Shown here piece after piece: positions 27,799 through 36,229 of a stretch of DNA of 64,000 nucleotides (positions are counted from its first letter, which is position 1; every line of letters begins with the position of its first letter). The notes beneath the pieces were generated by a model that worked only from the letters and a program-made list of their open reading frames with translations, did not search any database and was not told where the DNA came from. A program made the position numbers and the translations under genes. The DNA comes from Gemmatimonas sp. (GTDB lineage Bacteria; Gemmatimonadota; Gemmatimonadetes; Gemmatimonadales; Gemmatimonadaceae), in NCBI GenBank assembly GCA_011390935.1, contig JAABRL010000007.1, positions 48,398 through 112,397 on the forward strand. Reading direction: 5' to 3'.

Positions 27799-29162
27799 GC
27801 AAACGCTCCGGTCGGGGCAGGCGAGATGGATGGTGCGGCGGGGTGCACCGGGAGATGGAACCGGATTTCCGTTCCGTCGCCAGGCGCGCTGTGTGCGTGC
27901 ACGGTACCGCCGTGCGCGGCGATGGTCTGGCGTACAATCGCGAGGCCGAGGCCCGTGCCCCCGGGCTTGTTGGTGACGTACGGATCGAAGATGTGTGCCA
28001 GGCGCGCCGGCTCGATGCCGATGCCGCTGTCGATTACACGGATGCACACGGTGTCGGCCAGCGGCTGCCGATCACGCCGCACCTGCACGGCAATGCGCCC
28101 CTGCGCGCCGCACGCTTCGACCGCATTGATGAGCACGTTCGTCACGGCACGCAGGAGCGAATCGTGAAAGCCGCGCACGAGCGGGAGCGAGTCGGCGACG
28201 TCGAGCTCGAGCGTGAGATGGTCGGGAACGGTGGTCTGCGCGGCACGCGTGACCAGGTCGCCCACATCGATGTCGGCGGGCGGTCCATCGGGGAGCCGAC
28301 CGAACTGCGCGAAGGCGCGGGCCATCGATTCGAGCCGCGCCGCCTCTTCGGCGAGCACTTCGACCGTGTCGTGCAGCTCGCTCGGCGCGGTGCGGCGCAG
28401 GCGATCGACGGCAAAGCGAATGGGCGTGAGCGGGTTCTTGAGTTCATGTGCGAAGCGCCGAGCCGATTCACGAAAGGCTTCGGCGCGTTCGGCTTCGAGC
28501 GCCCGTTGACGACCCGCATCGAGTTCGTCGGCCATGGTGCGCATGCCGGTGCGCAACACCTCGAACTCGGGCGCGCCGCGCCGTGATGTCCGCGCCGGCA
28601 GTGGTTGCCCGACGCGGATGAGCCCTGTCCACCCCACGAGTTCATCGAGTGGACGGCTGAGCTGGCGGGCGAGGTGGCCGGCCACGCGCGAGGCCCCGAG
28701 CGCGACGCCGAGCAGGAGGACGAACGCCCCTGCCGCGATGAGACGCACCGTGCGAGGCACCACGAAGCCCACACGTTTGGCCATCTCGATGGAACGTCGC
28801 AGCTCGGTTTCATGATCGAGGACGGCCTGGCGTTGCGAGTCGGTCAGCGGTGCATCGCTGAGGGCGGAGATGGCGCGTTCGCCCGACGCGCCCACCCGGT
28901 CCCACGCCGACGTGGCGCCAATGAGCGGGAGCGTGCGGCTGGTGGTCACCACCCACGCCACCGTCACGACGAGCGACGGGATCACCGCGAAGAGCAGGAG
29001 GACCGCGAAGAGCCGCGAGCGAAACGGCGTACGGGCCGAGGTGCGCGGACGTGCAGCGCCCGCTCCCTCGGTGTTCGCCTCCGTACGAGGCGGCGTGGAG
29101 GGCGGTTTCGCGGGCGGGTCGTCGGGGGCCAACCGGAGGGTTGGCTTCCGCATCTCGTTCAT
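27795..29162 (-). CDS. NtrY-like membrane histidine kinase
   Basis: The 455-residue kinase has a first membrane helix near residues 50-72, a periplasmic segment, a second helix near 140-160 and a HAMP-like linker. The dimerisation/phosphorylation domain contains FAHELKNPLTPIRF, with the phospho-accepting His. The catalytic domain shows the N box LINAVEAC, G1 VIDSGIGI, an F-box region and G2 GGTGLGLAIV. This is the NtrY style, with a KNPLTPI H box. The ATG at 29162 follows a TAAATT box by seven bases, pointing to a leaderless transcript; a second Met at codon 4 is possible. It heads the five-gene operon. Confidence 0.9.
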   Translation of the reverse strand: MNEMRKPTLRLAPDDPPAKPPSTPPRTEANTEGAGAARPRTSARTPFRSRLFAVLLLFAVIPSLVVTVAWVVTTSRTLPLIGATSAWDRVGASGERAISALSDAPLTDSQRQAVLDHETELRRSIEMAKRVGFVVPRTVRLIAAGAFVLLLGVALGASRVAGHLARQLSRPLDELVGWTGLIRVGQPLPARTSRRGAPEFEVLRTGMRTMADELDAGRQRALEAERAEAFRESARRFAHELKNPLTPIRFAVDRLRRTAPSELHDTVEVLAEEAARLESMARAFAQFGRLPDGPPADIDVGDLVTRAAQTTVPDHLTLELDVADSLPLVRGFHDSLLRAVTNVLINAVEACGAQGRIAVQVRRDRQPLADTVCIRVIDSGIGIEPARLAHIFDPYVTNKPGGTGLGLAIVRQTIAAHGGTVHAHSAPGDGTEIRFHLPVHPAAPSISPAPTGAFA

Positions 29163-29205
29163 GGCTGGTAATTTACACGATTGCACCTCCCTTGATCGGA
29201 GCGGA

Positions 29206-30783
29206 ATGCCAAGTCAGTGGACCCTCACCACCCAGTTCGAGTCGCGCGTCCGGGAACACCCGGACCGGCTTGTCGTCCTGGGACGGGACCGTTCGTACTC
29301 GTACGCCCAGATCGACGCGCAGTCCGCGTCGCTCGCCGCGGCGTTCGCCGAACTCGGGGTGGAGCATGGTGATCGCGTCGCGGTCAACCTGCCCAATGGC
29401 GTCGAGTGGGTGATCACTCTGCTCGCCTGTGCACGACTCGGTGCCACCGTGGTGCCGATCAGTCCGCAACTCAACGTGCATGAGTTGCGCTATCAGTTGC
29501 GGCACGCCGAAGCGAGTCTGGTCGTCACGATCGAACGCTACGGCGACGTGGATTTTCTGCAGCGCTTCGAAGAGGTGCTCGCCGACTTGCCGGGATTGCA
29601 GTATGTGGTCACGGTGGGCGACGAAGACCTGTGGTACGACGATCGCATCTTCCAGTTCGAAGATGTGCTGTCGCGTGGGCAGGGGCGCCCGGTGCCGTCG
29701 GTTGCGGTGTCGGACGACGATGACCTCGCCGTGATCTACACGTCCGGTTCGTCGGGGAAACCCAAGGGCGTGCGGTTGAGTCATCGCGCGCTGCTCGACA
29801 ACGCGTTGCAGACGGGACGCGTGATGGAGATGGCCCAGGAGGATCGGGTGCTCTGTCCGGTGCCCTTCAGCACCGTGTTCGGCTTTTCCGCGCTGCTCGG
29901 CACCTTCATGGCCGGTGCCTCGCTGGTGCTGCTGCCGCGCTTCGACGCGGGTGAGGCGTTGCAGTTGATCGAGACGCATCGCGTCACGGTGCTGCAGGGC
30001 GTGCCCACGATCTGGCAGCTGCTCATGCGGCATGCGTCGTTCGCTCCCGCTCGCGTGGCGTCGCTGCGCACAGGGGTCATTGCGGGCACGGATGTGGCGG
30101 AGGAGCTGGTACAACGAGTGCGTGGCTGGTGCGACGTGCTCGTGGCGTACGGCCTCACGGAGACGGGTCCCACCGTCACGATCACGCGATTCTCCGATAC
30201 GGATGAGCGTCGCGCATCGAGTGTGGGATGCGCCCTGGAGGGCGTTGAGGTGATGGCGGTGGACGTCGTCACTGGTGTGTTGCACGGTCCGGAAGCGGTC
30301 GGCGAAATCGCTGTCCGCGGACCGTTTCTCATGCGAGGCTACCTTCGCATGCCGGCCGAGACCGCCAAGGTCCATACGCCGGAAGGCTTCTTCCTCACCG
30401 GTGATCTCGGCATCATCGACGAGGAAGGTTATGTCCGCATCGTCGGACGTCGCCGCGAAACCATCGCGCGTGGCGGATACCAGGTGTATCCGCGCGAGGT
30501 GGAGGACCGGCTGCGTGCCCATCCGGCGGTGGACGATGTCTGCGTCATCGGTATTCCCCACGAAGTGCTGGGGGAGCAGGTGTGCGCGTGCATCGTGCCC
30601 ATCGAGGGCGCCGTCATCACGGGTCACGACATTCGTCTCTTCGCCCGTGACGCGATGGCTGAATACAAGGTTCCCGATCTCGTGCGCTTCTACGACGCGT
30701 TCCCCATGTCGGGGAGCGGCAAGATACGGCGGCGCGAGCTGGCGCGATCGATCGCGCTCGACCTCTCTGCATCGTACACCTGA
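29206..30783 (+). CDS. AMP-dependent acyl-CoA synthetase/ligase
   Basis: The 525-residue adenylating enzyme activates a carboxylic acid, probably a fatty acid, as acyl-AMP and then acyl-CoA. The AMP-binding P-loop YTSGSSGKPKGV, YGLTETGPTV, the hinge region FFLTGDLGIIDEEGYVRIVGR, and GYQVYPREVE with a C-terminal GSGKIRRREL lysine motif are all visible. GGAGCGGA precedes the ATG at 29206. Upstream in-frame codons lie in the divergent ntrY gene and were rejected. The acid chain length cannot be told from sequence. The next gene starts five bases later. Confidence 0.88.
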   Translation: MPSQWTLTTQFESRVREHPDRLVVLGRDRSYSYAQIDAQSASLAAAFAELGVEHGDRVAVNLPNGVEWVITLLACARLGATVVPISPQLNVHELRYQLRHAEASLVVTIERYGDVDFLQRFEEVLADLPGLQYVVTVGDEDLWYDDRIFQFEDVLSRGQGRPVPSVAVSDDDDLAVIYTSGSSGKPKGVRLSHRALLDNALQTGRVMEMAQEDRVLCPVPFSTVFGFSALLGTFMAGASLVLLPRFDAGEALQLIETHRVTVLQGVPTIWQLLMRHASFAPARVASLRTGVIAGTDVAEELVQRVRGWCDVLVAYGLTETGPTVTITRFSDTDERRASSVGCALEGVEVMAVDVVTGVLHGPEAVGEIAVRGPFLMRGYLRMPAETAKVHTPEGFFLTGDLGIIDEEGYVRIVGRRRETIARGGYQVYPREVEDRLRAHPAVDDVCVIGIPHEVLGEQVCACIVPIEGAVITGHDIRLFARDAMAEYKVPDLVRFYDAFPMSGSGKIRRRELARSIALDLSASYT

Positions 30784-30787
30784 GTCC

Positions 30788-33055
30788 ATGTCCCCACGTC
30801 ATTTACGTCCGTCCGCGTCCCCCCGTCGTCCGGTGGCGCCGCTGCATCGCGGCCCGCAGGCCACGCCCCTCCCATCGTCGACCGGTTCCGTGGTGGGTGG
30901 CGTCACCCCGCCGCATGCGCCCAACGCGGCCATGCTCATCGACTTCGACAACGTCACGATGGGCATTCGCTCCGACCTGCAGGAGGAGCTGAAGAACCTG
31001 CTCTCGTCGGACATCATCAAGGGCAAGGTCGCGGTGCGCCGCGCCTACGCCGACTGGCGTCGCTACCCGCAGTACATCGTACCCCTCACCGAGGCGTCGA
31101 TCGACCTCATCTTCGCCCCGGCCTACGGCTCGGCGAAGAAGAACGCCACCGACATTCGCCTCGCGATCGACGCGCTCGAACTCGTCTTCACGCGCCCCGA
31201 GATCGGCACCTTCGTGCTGCTCTCCGGCGACTCCGACTTCTCGAGCATGGTCATCAAGCTCAAGGAGTACGGCAAGTACGTCATCGGCGTGGGCATCCGC
31301 GAGTCGTCAAGCGACCTGCTGGTGATGAACTGCGACGAGTACTACTCGTACAACGCACTCGCCGGTCTCGTGCGCACGAGCGATGAAGAGAGCACCCGCT
31401 GGGATCCGTGGGAACTGGTGACCGAGTCGGTGCAGCGCATGAAGCGCAACGGCGATGTCATGCGCTCCGATCGTCTCAAGCAGGTCATGCAGGAGATCGA
31501 TGCGCAGTTCGACGAAAAGAATCTCGGCATGTCCAAGTTTTCGCGCTTCGTGCAGGATGCACAGCAGCGCGGCCTCATCACGGTGACCAAGCTCGAGAAC
31601 GGCCAGATGGAAATCGGCGTGCCCGCGGGCGCACCGGCGGCCATCGAACCCGTCGCGGCCGGTACGCCGGCACCCGCGGCCGCCGAGAGCGGCGAAGAGC
31701 GGGAAGCGCGTGAAGAGCGCGAGGAACGTCGCGGCCGTCGTGGCCGTCGCGGACGCGGGCGTGATCGCGATCGTGACGATCGCCCGCGCACCACGCCTTC
31801 GGCGGAGACGCCTGAAGGTGAAGCGGCCGCTGAGGACGAGTCCGCTGAGACGGTGCCGGTCGCGGCGCCGGCCGCGCGTGCGCCGATCGGTGCCGTTGCG
31901 CCTGTTGGTGCGGTCGCACCGGTTGGCGCCGTGGCGCCGGTTGGTGCCGTCGCTCGTGTCGGATCGACGGCGCCGCTTGGAGCCGTCGCGCCGGTGGGTG
32001 CGGTGGCGCCCGTTGGCGCGGTCGCCCCGGTTGGTGCCGTGGCGCCCGTTGGTGCTGTGGCGCCGGTGGGATCGGTCGGTCGCGCGTCGTCTGAGGGTGG
32101 ACGTGATCGCGGTCGGGATCGTGGCCGTGGCCGTGATCGGGATCGTGCGCCGTCGGCCGCCGCGCCCGTGGCCAGCACGCCATCCGTGAGCACGCCGTCG
32201 GTCGCGCCGGTCGTCACGCCCGCCGATGACTCGATCGGTCGCAGCGGCGAAAAGCTCACGCGTGCCGAAGCGTTCGATCTTGTGCAGCGTGCGGTGTCGG
32301 CGCTGGTGACGGGTGAAGACACCACGTCGGCCGAAACGGTGCGCACGAAGGCGTTCGCACTGCTCGGCCGTGATTCGGAGACGCTTGCCGCACGCATGTT
32401 CGAGCGCATCCTGCGTGATGCGCACGATGCTGATGTGATCGATCTGCGTCGTCGTGGTGATGACTACGAAGTCGGTCGCGTCGCCGAGGCCGCGACCATC
32501 GCCGAACAGCTGGCGGCGAAGGAAGCGGACCTGGCCAAGGAGCAGAAGGCCGCCGCGATCGCCAGCAGCAATGCAGCGCCGCGTGGTCTGGGGATGCGTG
32601 GTCGTGCGCCGGCGCGCGGTGGCGCGCGGGGCGGCAACACACCGCCTGCAGAGCTGCTCATGGTGGGTGTGGTCACGTCGAACAAGCCGGCGGCGACACC
32701 AACGCCCGCTCCGGCTGCAGCGGCCCCGAAGGTGGAGCCAGCGGCGGCTGAGTCGGCCCCATCGTCCGCGCCAAAGGCCGGCGCTGCGGTCAAGGAACCG
32801 GCCGCCGCGGCCAGGAAGACGGGGCGCAAGTCGGCGCCGGCAAAGAAGGCACCGGCCAAGGCCGCTCCGGCGAAGGCTGCTCCCGCCAAGGCTGCTCCGG
32901 CCAAGGCCACCAAGGCACCTGCCAAGGGTGCTGCCGCGAAGTCTGCGGCAAAGAAGGCTCCGGCCAAGGCCGAAGCCCAGTCGGCCAAGCCGAGCGCGCC
33001 CAAGGCGGCCAAGAAGGCTCCGGCGAAGAAGGTGGCCAAGGCCGCGAAGAAGTAG
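30788..33055 (+). CDS. NYN-domain RNase-like protein with LOTUS domains, repeats and H1-like tail
   Basis: The 755-residue protein is modular. Residues 40-190 form a PIN-like NYN domain, with acidic residues in [17 protein letters not shown] and [12 protein letters not shown], so it may cleave RNA. A LOTUS/OST-HTH-like domain follows (about 205-275). Then come an Arg/Glu/Asp-rich segment, a repeat of VGAVAP units (about 360-435), a second Arg/Asp-rich block and a second LOTUS-like domain ([15 protein letters not shown] onward). The C-terminal 130 residues are a Lys/Ala/Pro tail (APAKAAPAK) like histone H1. LOTUS domains bind RNA, and the tail probably binds nucleic acid. The ATG at 30788 lies five bases after the ligase stop. 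Function is inferred from domains. Confidence 0.82.
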   Translation: MSPRHLRPSASPRRPVAPLHRGPQATPLPSSTGSVVGGVTPPHAPNAAMLIDFDNVTMGIRSDLQEELKNLLSSDIIKGKVAVRRAYADWRRYPQYIVPLTEASIDLIFAPAYGSAKKNATDIRLAIDALELVFTRPEIGTFVLLSGDSDFSSMVIKLKEYGKYVIGVGIRESSSDLLVMNCDEYYSYNALAGLVRTSDEESTRWDPWELVTESVQRMKRNGDVMRSDRLKQVMQEIDAQFDEKNLGMSKFSRFVQDAQQRGLITVTKLENGQMEIGVPAGAPAAIEPVAAGTPAPAAAESGEEREAREEREERRGRRGRRGRGRDRDRDDRPRTTPSAETPEGEAAAEDESAETVPVAAPAARAPIGAVAPVGAVAPVGAVAPVGAVARVGSTAPLGAVAPVGAVAPVGAVAPVGAVAPVGAVAPVGSVGRASSEGGRDRGRDRGRGRDRDRAPSAAAPVASTPSVSTPSVAPVVTPADDSIGRSGEKLTRAEAFDLVQRAVSALVTGEDTTSAETVRTKAFALLGRDSETLAARMFERILRDAHDADVIDLRRRGDDYEVGRVAEAATIAEQLAAKEADLAKEQKAAAIASSNAAPRGLGMRGRAPARGGARGGNTPPAELLMVGVVTSNKPAATPTPAPAAAAPKVEPAAAESAPSSAPKAGAAVKEPAAAARKTGRKSAPAKKAPAKAAPAKAAPAKAAPAKATKAPAKGAAAKSAAKKAPAKAEAQSAKPSAPKAAKKAPAKKVAKAAKK

Positions 33056-33064
33056 CGCGAGCAC

Positions 33065-33097
33065 GCCTTCCGGCGCACATGCCGTGCGTCGGAGGGC
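33065..33097 (+). terminator. Hairpin after the NYN-LOTUS gene
   Basis: Fourteen-base arms (33065-33078 and 33084-33097) pair fully with two G-U wobbles around a five-base loop, ten bases after the stop. There is no strong T run, so efficiency is uncertain. Confidence 0.5.
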
Positions 33098-33122
33098 TGG
33101 CTCGTTCTGGGAGTCTGTCGTC

Positions 33123-33707
33123 GTGAACGACCGAACCGCTGCACCATACGGCGCCCCGCTGGCCCCTGCGTTTTTCGATCGCGACCCCGCGATCGTGGCG
33201 AGGGCGCTGCTGGGCGCCGTGTTGCGTTCGTCCGCTGGCGGCGTGGTGACCAGTGGCATCATCACCGAGACCGAGGCCTATCTCGGCCCACACGACCCCG
33301 CCTGTCACGCCGTCGCTGGTCGAACGCCGCGCACGTGGCACCTGTTCGGCCCACCGGGTACGGCCTACGTGTACTTCATCTACGGCATGCACTGGTGCGT
33401 GAACGCCGTGACACGCGAGGACGGCTTCGGCAGCGCCGCGCTGATCCGGGCGATCGCGCCGCTGGAAGGGATCGACACGATGCGCCTGCGACGGCCAAAG
33501 GCCCGCACCGATCGCACGCTGAGCGATGGTCCGGGGAAGCTGTGCGCCGCCCTAGGCATCACGCGCGTGCACGACGGTGCATCGTTGCAGCACGGCGAAA
33601 TCACGCTGCATGCTGGCGCGCCCGTTGCCGATGCCGAGGTCAGCGTCACGCCGCGCATCGGCATCAGCAAGGCCACGGATTGGCCGCTGCGGTTCGTGCG
33701 GCGGTGA
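33123..33707 (+). CDS. mpg: 3-methyladenine DNA glycosylase (AAG/Mpg family)
   Basis: The 194-residue enzyme excises alkylated and deaminated purines in base excision repair. Family blocks are visible: ITETEAYLGPHDPACHA with the catalytic Glu, the YVYFIYGMHWCVN strand with the intercalating Tyr region, AALIRAIAPLEG, and GPGKLCAALGI. The start is GTG at 33123; no better codon gives this N-terminus. A hairpin lies between it and the NYN gene. It converges on kbl with only 11 bases between stops. Confidence 0.9.
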   Translation: MNDRTAAPYGAPLAPAFFDRDPAIVARALLGAVLRSSAGGVVTSGIITETEAYLGPHDPACHAVAGRTPRTWHLFGPPGTAYVYFIYGMHWCVNAVTREDGFGSAALIRAIAPLEGIDTMRLRRPKARTDRTLSDGPGKLCAALGITRVHDGASLQHGEITLHAGAPVADAEVSVTPRIGISKATDWPLRFVRR

Positions 33708-33718
33708 GCCGCACGCCG

Positions 33719-34924
33719 CTACTTCAGCAGCCCCGCCTTCTTTCCGGCCACCTGAAACGCGCGCACCACCTGCTCGAGATCGTCGCGCGTATGATCGGCA
33801 CTCACCTGACAGCGTACGCGCGCCTCGCCCTTGGGGACAACCGGGAACCCGAATCCGGTCACAAAGACCCCCTGGTCGAGCAGCAGCTCACTCATCTGAA
33901 TGGCGAGCGCCGTTTCGCCCACGATGATCGGGACGATCGGCGTCTCACCCTCGAGTGGGGCAAAACCAGCCTCGCGAATCGCACCGCGAAACCAGTTGGC
34001 ATTCTCGCGCAGGCGTGTCACGCGCTCCGGCTCGGCGCGCAGGACACGCACCGCCGCGAGTGACGACGCAGCCACTGTTGGCGGCAGCGCGTTGGAGAAC
34101 AGCTGCGGCCGTGACCGTTGTGTGAGCAGGTCGACGACCGACTCCGCGCCGGCCACGTATCCGCCCGCCGCACCGCCGAGCGCCTTGCCGAGCGTGGAGG
34201 TGATCACATCCACCTCGCCGATCACCCCGAAGTGTTCGGCGGTCCCGCGACCCGTGGCGCCCAGCACGCCAGTGGCGTGCGAATCATCCATGATCACGAC
34301 CGCGTCGAACTCCCGAGCGAGTTCGAGAATCTCGGGCAGCTTGGCGATGCTCCCTTCCATTGAGAAGACGCCGTCCGTCCAGATGAAGCGGCGGCGCGCA
34401 TCGCGCGATCCTTCGAGCTTGGCCTTGAGGTCGTCCATGTCGCTGTGCTTGTAGACGGCACTGCGGCACTTGGTGATGGACTTGGCGAGGCGGATCGAGT
34501 CGATGATGGAGGCATGGTTGAGCTCGTCGGAGATCACCATGTCGTCGGGGCCGGCGTGCGTTGGCGTGAACGCTTCGTTGGCGTTCCACGCCGAGACATA
34601 CGAGAGCGCGGCGGGCGTGCCCGCGAGTTCGGCCAGTTCGCGCTCGAGCACGCGGTGCAGGGCGAAGGTGCCGCAGATGAAGCGCACGCTGGCCGTGCCG
34701 GCGCCGTACTGGCGGAGCGCATCGACGCCGGCGTCTACCACGGTTGGGTGATTGGCGAGCCCGAGGTAGTTGTTGGACGAGAGCACGATCACCTCACCGC
34801 GTCCCTCCATGCGCACACGCGCACCCTGCGGCGACTCGAGGTGATTGAGGCGCTTGTAGACGCGGTCCGCTTTGAGCTGGGCGATTTCGGCGTCGGCGGC
34901 GGCAGTGAAGGCAGCGTTGAGCAT
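33719..34924 (-). CDS. kbl: Glycine C-acetyltransferase (2-amino-3-ketobutyrate CoA ligase)
   Basis: This PLP enzyme splits 2-amino-3-ketobutyrate with CoA into glycine and acetyl-CoA. The 401-residue protein shows the alpha-oxoamine synthase pattern: SSNNYLGLANHP, the DELNHASIIDSIRL block, MDDSHATGVLG, and the cofactor lysine in TSTLGKALGGAAGGY. Length and order match KBL rather than BioF or serine palmitoyltransferase. The tdh gene 22 bases upstream confirms the pathway. The two enzymes turn threonine into glycine. Confidence 0.94.
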   Translation of the reverse strand: MLNAAFTAAADAEIAQLKADRVYKRLNHLESPQGARVRMEGRGEVIVLSSNNYLGLANHPTVVDAGVDALRQYGAGTASVRFICGTFALHRVLERELAELAGTPAALSYVSAWNANEAFTPTHAGPDDMVISDELNHASIIDSIRLAKSITKCRSAVYKHSDMDDLKAKLEGSRDARRRFIWTDGVFSMEGSIAKLPEILELAREFDAVVIMDDSHATGVLGATGRGTAEHFGVIGEVDVITSTLGKALGGAAGGYVAGAESVVDLLTQRSRPQLFSNALPPTVAASSLAAVRVLRAEPERVTRLRENANWFRGAIREAGFAPLEGETPIVPIIVGETALAIQMSELLLDQGVFVTGFGFPVVPKGEARVRCQVSADHTRDDLEQVVRAFQVAGKKAGLLK

Positions 34925-34946
34925 CGGTTGGTGCGCAGTGAGGAAA

Positions 34947-35972
34947 TCAGGCGATGTCGAAGATGATCTTGCCGGCGTCGCCGGACTTGATCAGGCGCAT
35001 GGCCTCGTCGACATCCTCGAGCGGGAGGCGATGGGTGATCACCGGCGTCGGATCGAACGTGCCGGCACGCAGGAAGCGTGTCATCTGGTGCCAGGTGTCG
35101 TACATGCGACGGCCCACGACCCCGTAGATGGTGAGCCCCTTGAAGATGATCTCGCTGGCGAAGTCGATGTCGATCGTGCGACTGGGAATGCCGAGCATGT
35201 TGACGCGTCCGCCGGGTCGGGCGAGCGCAAACGCCTGATGCACGGCCGCGGGCACGCCGGACATTTCCAGCACCACATCGGCGCCGAAGCCATCGGTGCA
35301 GGCGTGCACGGCGGCGGCGGCCTGGTCGGGGTGTACCGCGTCGTGTGCGCCCATGGTGCGTGCGAGTTCGAGGCGTCGCGGGTTCACGTCGGTGGCAATG
35401 ATGCGTGCCGCACCGGCCGCCTTGCAGATGCCTACCGCGAATGCGCCGATGGGGCCGCAGCCGGTAATGAGTACGACGGCGCCGGGGATGACGGCGGTGA
35501 GTGCGGTGTGAAACGCGTTGCCCATGGGATCGTGGATGCCGCCGATGTCGTAGCTGACGGCGTCATCGAGGTGCCACACGTTGGTGGCCGGCATGGCGAT
35601 GTACTCGGCGAAGCAGCCGTCGCGGTCCACGCCGATGATGCGGGTGGACGGGTCGACGTGGGCCTGGCCGGTGCGCGAGAAGATCGAGCGTTCGTCGACG
35701 ATGTGCCCTTCGGCCGTGACGCGATCACCGACGGCGACGGACTCCACGAGCTTGCCGACCTCGACGACATCGCCCGCGAACTCGTGGCCGACGACGAACG
35801 GCGCCTTGCAGCGGGACTGGGCCCACGCGTCCCATTCGTAGATGTGCACGTCGGTGCCGCAGACGCCAGCGCGACGCACACGAATGAGCACCTCGTCGTC
35901 GCGAATGGTGGGAACGGGGACGTCGGTGAGGACGAGGCCTGGAGCGGCGGACGGCTTGACGAGCGCTTTCAC
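34947..35972 (-). CDS. tdh: L-threonine 3-dehydrogenase
   Basis: This zinc- and NAD-dependent dehydrogenase oxidises threonine to 2-amino-3-ketobutyrate, the Kbl substrate. At 341 residues it equals the standard TDH length. The catalytic zinc site GVCGTDVHIYEWD, GHEFAGDVVEVG, the NAD-binding GCGPIGAFAVG and GIHDPMGNAFH are visible. The frame stays open upstream, but the GTG at 35972 gives the family N-terminus (VKALVK). Notably, the structural-zinc cysteine cluster seen in many medium-chain dehydrogenases appears absent from the usual place. It forms a two-gene unit with kbl. Confidence 0.93.
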   Translation of the reverse strand: MKALVKPSAAPGLVLTDVPVPTIRDDEVLIRVRRAGVCGTDVHIYEWDAWAQSRCKAPFVVGHEFAGDVVEVGKLVESVAVGDRVTAEGHIVDERSIFSRTGQAHVDPSTRIIGVDRDGCFAEYIAMPATNVWHLDDAVSYDIGGIHDPMGNAFHTALTAVIPGAVVLITGCGPIGAFAVGICKAAGAARIIATDVNPRRLELARTMGAHDAVHPDQAAAAVHACTDGFGADVVLEMSGVPAAVHQAFALARPGGRVNMLGIPSRTIDIDFASEIIFKGLTIYGVVGRRMYDTWHQMTRFLRAGTFDPTPVITHRLPLEDVDEAMRLIKSGDAGKIIFDIA

Positions 35973-36130
35973 GAGAGCGGAGCGATGGAGTCGGGGAGTG
36001 TCGCAACGGGCGACGACGCGGAACAGTTGGTCAAAGCTCGCATGGCGTTCGGGTGGGTGGAAGGGTGTGCGCAGTGCGAGGTGATGATGTACCACGACCT
36101 TTATTTCGCGCGCGTTCTTTATACGCACTA

Positions 36131-36160
36131 TTGCGCGTGAGAAATGTCCACACGTATATT
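36131..36160 (+). promoter_or_regulatory. Sigma-70-like promoter for the tldD-tldE unit
   Basis: TTGCGC (36131-36136), an 18-base spacer and TATATT (36155-36160) form a good vegetative promoter. The expected start near 36167 leaves about 60 bases of leader to the GTG chosen for tldD. It would leave only six bases to the alternative ATG at 36173. Confidence 0.6.
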
Positions 36161-36229
36161 CGCGCAGTAGCAATGACTTGCGCGCGCTATCCACATTGGT
36201 TGGCCGCGCTCACCACACCCCGGAACTGC

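Noticed and set aside
36173..36229. ATG at 36173 as the tldD start
   Set aside because: It would lie only about six bases after the predicted transcription start. It would add an atypically long Tat n-region with unusual codons.
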